NCBI GenBank assembly: GCA_964409635.1
Contig: CAYPEL010000053.1
Span: 1 to 15,576, forward strand
Length of the DNA: 15,576 nucleotides
Direction of reading: 5' to 3'
Source of the DNA: CAYPEL01 sp964409635
GTDB taxonomy: Bacteria > Pseudomonadota > Gammaproteobacteria > DSM-19610
Position 1 is the first letter of the stretch, and each line of letters starts with the position of its first letter. The notes under the pieces are model-generated. The model made no database searches. It saw only the letters and a program-made list of their open reading frames with translations, and was not told the DNA's origin. The position numbers and the translations under genes are program-made. This document shows positions 7,133 to 13,000 of the stretch, one piece after another.

Positions 7133-7687
7133 GTGAAAGCGAGAGATATACCCAATTTGCTGACTGTTGCGCGCATCCTGCTGGTACCGCCGATCGTCTG
7201 GTTATTGCTGCAGCGGCAATATGATTTCGCGCTGGCCCTGTTTTTTATTGCGGGGGTATCTGATGGCCTGGATGGATTCCTGGCCAAAAAAATGCGCTGG
7301 GAAAGCCGCCTGGGAGAGATGCTGGATCCGCTAGCCGATAAGTTTTTGTTGATTTCCTCCTATCTGGCGCTCGCCTGGCTAGCGTTATTGCCGGTCTGGT
7401 TGGTGGCGTTGGTTTTAATTCGGGATCTGATTATTGTCACCGGTGCTACATTTTACTATTTCCGGGTTGAAAAAGTAGGCGCCGCGCCGACAATCGTCAG
7501 CAAGCTGAACACCTTGCTACAAATTCTGCTGGTGTTCCTTGTGATCACCGGACAGACGTTTACCCTTCAGGTCAGCGACCTGATTCAAGCCATGGTATTT
7601 GCCGTTGCGCTTACTACCGTGTGGAGTGGAGTCGACTACATAGTTACCTGGGGAAGCCGCGCCAGGTCTCAGGGCAGGGCAGGTTAG
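7133..7687 (+). CDS. CDP-alcohol phosphatidyltransferase family protein
   Basis: This encodes 184 residues from a GTG at 7133. The only nearby ATG (7104) runs into a stop, and the GTG is followed at once by the family opening IPNLLTVARILLVP. The catalytic signature is complete in spacing: D44-x2-D47-G48-x2-A51-K52-x8-G61-x3-D65-x3-D69. Lys52 stands where most members have Arg. Hydrophobic segments before and after give the multi-helix inner-membrane topology. The enzyme transfers a phosphatidyl group from CDP-diacylglycerol to an alcohol, most likely glycerol-3-phosphate as in PgsA, but the alcohol cannot be read from the sequence, and pgsA proper may lie elsewhere. Hda follows 6 nt downstream, so the two are probably translationally coupled. 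The start has only a weak ribosome site. Confidence 0.88.
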   Translation: MKARDIPNLLTVARILLVPPIVWLLLQRQYDFALALFFIAGVSDGLDGFLAKKMRWESRLGEMLDPLADKFLLISSYLALAWLALLPVWLVALVLIRDLIIVTGATFYYFRVEKVGAAPTIVSKLNTLLQILLVFLVITGQTFTLQVSDLIQAMVFAVALTTVWSGVDYIVTWGSRARSQGRAG

Positions 7688-7693
7688 GCTGAG

Positions 7694-8383
7694 GTGCTGG
7701 ACCAACAATTAACGCTTGGGGTGGCGCTGCCGGATAATGCCCGCTTTGAGAATTACTTGCTTGGCGCTAACCAGGAAGTAGTCGCCCAATTACAATCGGT
7801 CATCACGGCGGCTGAGCCTGTCCAACTTTATTGCTGGGGATCGGCGGGGTTAGGTAAAACACATTTGTTGCAGGCGTTGTGCCATGCCGCTGCTGAGGCT
7901 GGCCAGTCATCTATATACATTCCATTGGATCAATTTACCTCCCTGCACCCGTCATTGCTCGAGGGGCTGGAAGAAAAACAGGTCATTTGCCTGGATGACC
8001 TGCATCGGATAGCGGGGCAGGCTGCTTGGGAAGAAGCGCTGTTTCATAGCTATAACGCTATCCAGCAACGCGGTAGCTCATTGGTTGTCAGCGCAGACGC
8101 AGTGCCTTCCCAACTGCCGCTTAAGCTCGCAGATTTACGCTCGCGGCTTGCATCCGGGCTGATCTATAATTTACAGCCCCTGGATGACCTGCAACGTTTG
8201 GAGGCATTGCAGTTACGTGCAAAGGGAAGGGGTTTTGATTTACCAGCGGATACGGGGCAATATTTGATGCGCCGCGTACCGCGCGATATGGTGGCGTTGT
8301 TCCAGCTGCTGGATAAACTAGATAAGGCTTCGTTGAGTGCGCAAAGACGATTAACGATTCCGTTTGTTAAAACTATTTTGTAG
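7694..8383 (+). CDS. hda: DnaA regulatory inactivator Hda
   Basis: This encodes 229 residues, AAA+ family, similar to DnaA domain III. The N-terminus holds the clamp-binding motif QLTL (residues 5-8). Walker A is GSAGLGKT at 49-56, Walker B is VICLDD at 97-102, the sensor 1 region is LVVSADAVPSQLP, the arginine-finger box is DLRSRLASGL, and sensor 2 is RVPRDM. With the DNA-loaded beta clamp it stimulates hydrolysis of DnaA-bound ATP after initiation (RIDA), preventing over-initiation. The start is a GTG at 7694, six bases after the phosphatidyltransferase stop, with AGGCTGAG overlapping the gap; coupling is likely. A stem-loop overlaps the stop codon. Confidence 0.93.
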   Translation: MLDQQLTLGVALPDNARFENYLLGANQEVVAQLQSVITAAEPVQLYCWGSAGLGKTHLLQALCHAAAEAGQSSIYIPLDQFTSLHPSLLEGLEEKQVICLDDLHRIAGQAAWEEALFHSYNAIQQRGSSLVVSADAVPSQLPLKLADLRSRLASGLIYNLQPLDDLQRLEALQLRAKGRGFDLPADTGQYLMRRVPRDMVALFQLLDKLDKASLSAQRRLTIPFVKTIL

Positions 8384-8402
8384 GGTGGGAGAATCCCACC
8401 CT
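8382..8402. terminator. Stem-loop between convergent hda and DUF2069 genes
   Basis: AGGGTGGGA at 8382-8390 pairs perfectly with TCCCACCCT at 8394-8402 around a 3-nt GAA loop. The stem starts inside the hda stop codon. No T-run follows on either strand, so it is at best a weak or Rho-assisted bidirectional terminator. It could equally be a short dispersed palindrome. Confidence 0.5.
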
Positions 8403-8433
8403 GTGCCATAGCAAGTGGTGGCTTTCGCCCAGC

Positions 8434-8796
8434 CTACGCGGGGCGAGGCAGCAGGTTTCTTTTTGAGCGAATAAATAATATCCCGCTGACCAACCAACAC
8501 AGGCTGAAAATGATTTCAATTATCGCCCACGGCCGTGCATGTTCAGACCCCCAGGCTTCTACAACACCGTGGGTAAAATAGAAGAATGTTAGAAACAGGC
8601 TCCAGGCGACAGCACGTGGATTACCGTGAAGCAGGCCACGCAAAACCAGAAACATAGGTAACACCAGCAGCGAGATCGCCCAGGCCGGCGAAAAGTACAG
8701 TGGCGGCGCCAGCCAGCCGTACCAGACCAGAATGGTCAGCATAGTGCCGAAATAGCCGAGCAGGGTGAGGGTGTAGTAAACGCTTTGTTTATGCAT
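8434..8796 (-). CDS. DUF2069 family inner-membrane protein
   Basis: This encodes 120 residues with four hydrophobic segments (about 8-30, 38-56, 65-85 and 90-110). The pattern fits DUF2069: LLVLPMFLVLRGLLHGNPRA, then LTFFYFTHGVVEAW with its conserved His and Glu, and a final helix ending in a basic tail (FIRSKRNLLPRPA). Function is unknown. It converges on hda. The ribosome site (CAGGGATC, plus 8804-8811) is partly supplied by the outer end of the 113-bp repeat at 8809-8921, so the repeat abuts the gene leader. Confidence 0.83.
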   Translation of the reverse strand: MHKQSVYYTLTLLGYFGTMLTILVWYGWLAPPLYFSPAWAISLLVLPMFLVLRGLLHGNPRAVAWSLFLTFFYFTHGVVEAWGSEHARPWAIIEIIFSLCWLVSGILFIRSKRNLLPRPA

Positions 8797-8808
8797 AAAA
8801 AAAGATCC

Positions 8809-8921
8809 CTGATTTATTCGTGAGGAGCAGTTTTAGCCGCGATGGGAGTTGCCGCCACCGCGGTTAATAACCGCTCCTTGTATCGTAAAGCACACAATGG
8901 CTGGATACACGAATAAATCAG
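8809..8921. repeat. 113-bp element with perfect 14-bp terminal inverted repeats, REP-like core
   Basis: The ends CTGATTTATTCGTG (8809-8822) and CACGAATAAATCAG (8908-8921) are exact reverse complements. The core holds an imperfect inverted pair: AGGAGCAGTTTTAGCCGCG near 8824-8842 against CGCGGTTAATAACCGCTCCT near 8859-8878. This resembles REP-type sequences of the AGGAGCGG...CCGCG kind seen in gammaproteobacteria. It has no coding capacity. It sits between the DUF2069 start and the left edge of the decayed paralogue fragment. Confidence 0.75.
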
Positions 8922-8958
8922 CCATTCCTTAAGAGGCATTTTTAATAACTCATCTCCC

Positions 8959-9738
8959 TACGGGATAATCGTTAGGGCGAGCGCAACGGACATTGACATT
9001 ACCAACACTACAGTTACCTCTACCAGCCAAGTTGGCATCGACGTAACCGCAGGTGGTCAAGCAACCATTAAAAATACGATTGTGTGGGGCAACACGACGG
9101 AGATGGGCGCTGACGTGAATCCTGCTACTGTAAGTTATTCGCTGATTGGCGATCTGGCATTTGCCGGACCGAATGGCAACCTCACCGGTGATCCGCTGTT
9201 CGTGAACGCTGCGAGTAACGATATTCACCTACTACTCACCTCATTAGCCATCGTTCGGGTGATCCATTAGATGGCTTTAGTAATGAACCGGAAAACAACG
9301 GAGACCGCATCAACATGGGTGCCTACGGCAATACCACAGAGACTGCGGTAGGAAACGACACCGACGACGGACTGACCAATCAAAACGAACAATGCTACGA
9401 CGGTGACTGTGCCAATTACGATCCGTACCAACCCACCACCAATCCAAGTGGCACGGATTTAGATAATGCGATCCCAGACACCGACGGTGATGGCTATAAG
9501 GACCATGACGAACTCATCCTTGGCACAGACCCCTTGGACGAATTATCCTTTCCATCTATTGTGCCGGAAGGTGACGTGAGTCTAGACGGACAGGCGAACG
9601 CGGCGGATACCCTGTTAGCACAACGCTACGTATTGAAGTGGTAGCTTGTCCCAAGGATAAATTGAGCACGGAGACTTGTACCCTGCTGGTAGAGGCGATG
9701 GATTATTGACGTTGTCTGATGTCCTATTGATCACGTAA
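8959..9738 (+). pseudogene. Decayed 3' fragment of a giant secreted protein gene with dockerin-like tail
   Basis: The translated fragment matches the beta-helix end of the intact gene at 10006. SQVGIDVTAGGQATI matches SEVGIDVAAGGDVIV, GDPLFVNAASNDIHL matches GDPLFVNVAGKDYHL, and NNGDRINMGAYGNT is identical. The first piece (8959-9252) reads in frame 1. A one-base deletion at about 9253-9260 shifts the rest to frame 3 (9261-9644). That piece continues past the matching part with Asp-rich repeats (PDTDGDGYKDHDELILGTDP) and a dockerin-like loop (GDVSLDGQANAADTLLAQRY, spacing D-x3-D-G-x2-N-x2-D). A TAG at 9642 interrupts it. A second loop (GDLYPAGRGDGLLTLSDVLL) then reads in frame 1 up to TAA at 9736, implying another frameshift. 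There is no start codon, signal peptide or 5' part. Sequencing error could explain one shift, but not the missing front. Confidence 0.8.
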
Positions 9739-9818
9739 CAAGCGCTTCAGTAAATCCAAACCGAATGCAGATAGTAATTGCTTGTGTAACAGAGTGTGCT
9801 CCACACGCCCGCGCACCT

Positions 9819-9835
9819 GGTGCATACTATGCACC
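9819..9835. promoter_or_regulatory. Short perfect palindrome upstream of the giant gene
   Basis: GGTGCAT (9819-9825), ACT, ATGCACC (9829-9835) forms a perfect 7-bp dyad with a 3-nt centre. It lies about 170 nt before the start of the giant secreted-protein gene. The rest of the 267-nt gap (9739-10005) holds no gene I can support, only the strong AGGAGG site at 9991-9996. The dyad could be an operator or a small hairpin; no factor is recognised. Confidence 0.3.
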
Positions 9836-10005
9836 CTATGAACTGTTTTAAGTCAATAACAACAATAAGTTAGACCCTAATCAGGCGAGCAAGTTGCAAC
9901 CACGCCTGGGACTCCGTATTCTTGTGATAGAAGCCGATAAATAACGGCTCGCTGATGCTGTACGCAATCACAACAACGGTACGACAGGATAGGAGGAAAA
10001 CGGCT

Positions 10006-13000
10006 ATGAACCCTAGGCATAGATCGCGCGAGCTTCCGCGCATGTTATGCATCGCTGTTCTCTTATTGGCAAGCGCGTCCACCCTGCTCGCGCAGACAAT
10101 ACAAAATCCCTTCTACACAGACCCTGCCTGGAAACTTTGGTACGAAAATCAAACGGCAGTAACCATTCTGTCACCGCCGCCGGTTGCAAACTGGCTGCTT
10201 CCAGATGATGCGGATACCGTAGCCAATCCTGGCCTCTTTCTGGAATACAGAAATACCGACTGGCCCCAGCGCAAATATGCCGGTCATTGGTACGACGTGT
10301 ACGTCGCCCTGGATTGTAACCCAGGCTGTTTCTCTCCACACAGCTACATACGGCCTAACTGGGTAGGTGACTTCGGAAACTCGGTATCTGTACTGTCCCC
10401 CAATAACCTGATGGCGGCGCATTACGTTGATCTACCAACCGGAAGTACACCTGTCAGCTTACGTGCTCACGGTACCCTATGGACCAGCCAGTCCACCGTG
10501 GGCTTGGGGCACGGCCAGACGAGTAGCTTCGATGCGATTAGCGATCTTGAGCAGGAATATTATTTTGCCAATATCCTTCGTGCTGGCCCCGCACATATTT
10601 CTTATATGGACAGCAATCTGTTTTACAGTGCTGATCTGTATGATGCCGTGGTGCCTGTGTTTTACAACTCGATTGGTGCTTCAGGCAGTGAAACTCTCGC
10701 CTTAACCAAGCTTGCGGTAGCCGGGGGTTATCTCTCCCGCAGTTTAAAGCCGGAGCTACTGAGAAACGGATTGTTTACTTCTGCCATGTTATATCTATGG
10801 AAGGCTGCCTTGCCATACTCGGTGCCTTATGAGCATGAGTTACGTCATCGGGTAGCCTATATGTCCTACGGGGACGGCGGCAATTATGACATTACTACAG
10901 CTAACCGTAGTCAGATCGCTTCACAGAGTTATCACTATGATCCTACTGAGCACATGGGGAACATGGTGGCTCTCGCAAAAGGAATGTACGTAGCGCCACC
11001 CATTGCGATACTCAAACATGTCGCTACTCTAAGCGGGGCCGAGCAGTCGGTAAATAAAACAGCCATACGAATACATCAGGCCACTGGAGAAACGGCGCAG
11101 GTACGGGTTTCCACTGAAGATAGTTACGACTTACAGGGCCTGCCGGTTACTGCTCGGTGGAAGGTGCTGGGCGGCAATAAAAATACTACGGTGGAGCATG
11201 AAGGCGGCACAAGCTATTTGATTACCGTACCCGATGATCCTAACCTTCCCAGAGGCAGGACTGTCATCGCATTGATCATCAACAACGGTTTCTACGATAG
11301 TAATATCGCTACAGTCAACGTATACCGTCCGGATGGAAGTACGAATAATTTACGTGTTCGGCCAGTAATTGGCTTGGCAGATGTCGCTATGCTGCCGGGA
11401 GAAACCACCAGTTATCCCCTCCATACAACCGATCCTGAAGGTTTTCCGGTTACCTTCTCGAAATGGGATGGTATAGGCGAGTTAGATGGTAGTGTATTTA
11501 ACTGGGTAAGTGATTTGACCGCGGAGGAAGGTAGCTATCCGGTACATGTGGTGGCTTCCGATGGCACTTCCGGCAATGGCTATGGTGGTGGTGAAGCTAG
11601 CATCGAGATCTCTAATACGGTAGCCGAATTAAGCGCCGACCAAACGATGGGTACCGCCCCCTTTACCGTAAACTTTTCGGCAACCGGTTCCCGTGACAAA
11701 GACAGTAATACCTTAACCTACGCCTGGGATTTTGACGACGGCGGTAGTGCCACCATCGCTAACCCCAGTCATCAGTTCACCCAGCCAGGGTTTTACCAGG
11801 CCGCTCTAACGGTCACCGGCCCATTAGGGTCTCATACGGCCAGGCAAGTCATCGAAGTTCGTAGTACCTGGCCAATTGCCGTAAACAATGGCTGGGATCT
11901 GGCCAATGGCGTGGATCCTGCGATATGGACTGCAACCGGTGCTCAAGTGGTAACCAGTGGCCGTGGTGATCGACTGCAAATCAGTGGCGGGGCTGCCGGT
12001 GTGCCCGTTGGGCTTACCAGCGTACAGTCTTTTACCCTGCCGCTCTATCTGGAAGCCGTTTATCGCAAGCCCTCACACCGAAAAGGCAACGGCGTACAAG
12101 TGCTCGGTAGTTTGATCGGACACACCCATGCTTCCGAATCCTATTACCTGGAGAAAGATACATCCATTGGTCATCCCACGGACGCCAATCCTTCCGTATG
12201 GGAAAGCCAGTTTATCGGTGAACACTTTCGTCAACCTTTACGCGTTTCGGAATTGCGTGTGCATGTTCAAGATGATCCAAATAATCCGGGTAAGATTCGC
12301 TATATGGGTTATTTAGATGCGGATCTGGGCAGTTATTTCTTTAAATATGACAATCAAGATCCAACAGAAAGCTGGTTTGATAATTTAGTTGCGCTGGTCT
12401 CTGAGGACAGTAGCATTGTTGAATACTGGCGCCTTCAGGTGTGGACACCCACTGGCCTGATTACCGGGCCGGAAATCAACTTGCAGGGGAGTAACGGTCA
12501 GGATCTATATGATGAATGGGTGCTTGTTGATGAAACCAGCAGGGAGTCCGTTCTGGTTAACGGCAATACAGAGTTTCATTATCCCGCTACCTTTGGTGGG
12601 GCAGTAACCCGCACGTTTATCATTCAGAACGAGGGCACCTCATCGCTAACACTGACCGGCACGGCACCTCACGTTACCATCACTGGTATTAATTCGGCGG
12701 ATTTTAGTGTCTCCAGCGTGCCGGCAACCAGCATTTCTGCTGGCGGTAGCACAACATTTGATATTACGTTCACTCCAGGCGGGGCTGGTCTGCGCCTGGC
12801 TACGCTCAGGATTACCAGTGATGACGCTGATGAGCCCACATCAAAACTGAGGCTTCGTGGTCGAGATCGAACCCCACGGGAAATAAATATCGAAGGCAAC
12901 GGCATCAATATTGTTGCTGGTGATGTAACACCGAACCCAACGGACCATACGGATTTTAGTTTCACTGATCGTAGTGCGTTTCTGGAGAGGGAATATCTGA

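Noticed and set aside
9315..9644. Independent small dockerin-like gene of 109 residues starting at the ATG at 9315
   Set aside because: The ATG is the internal Met of the conserved NMGAYGNT segment of the larger paralogue, no ribosome site precedes it, and similarity continues upstream in another frame.
9870..10082. 70-residue minus-strand frame across the start of the giant gene
   Set aside because: It overlaps the strong ribosome site and signal peptide coding of the giant gene on the other strand, and nothing in it resembles a known family.
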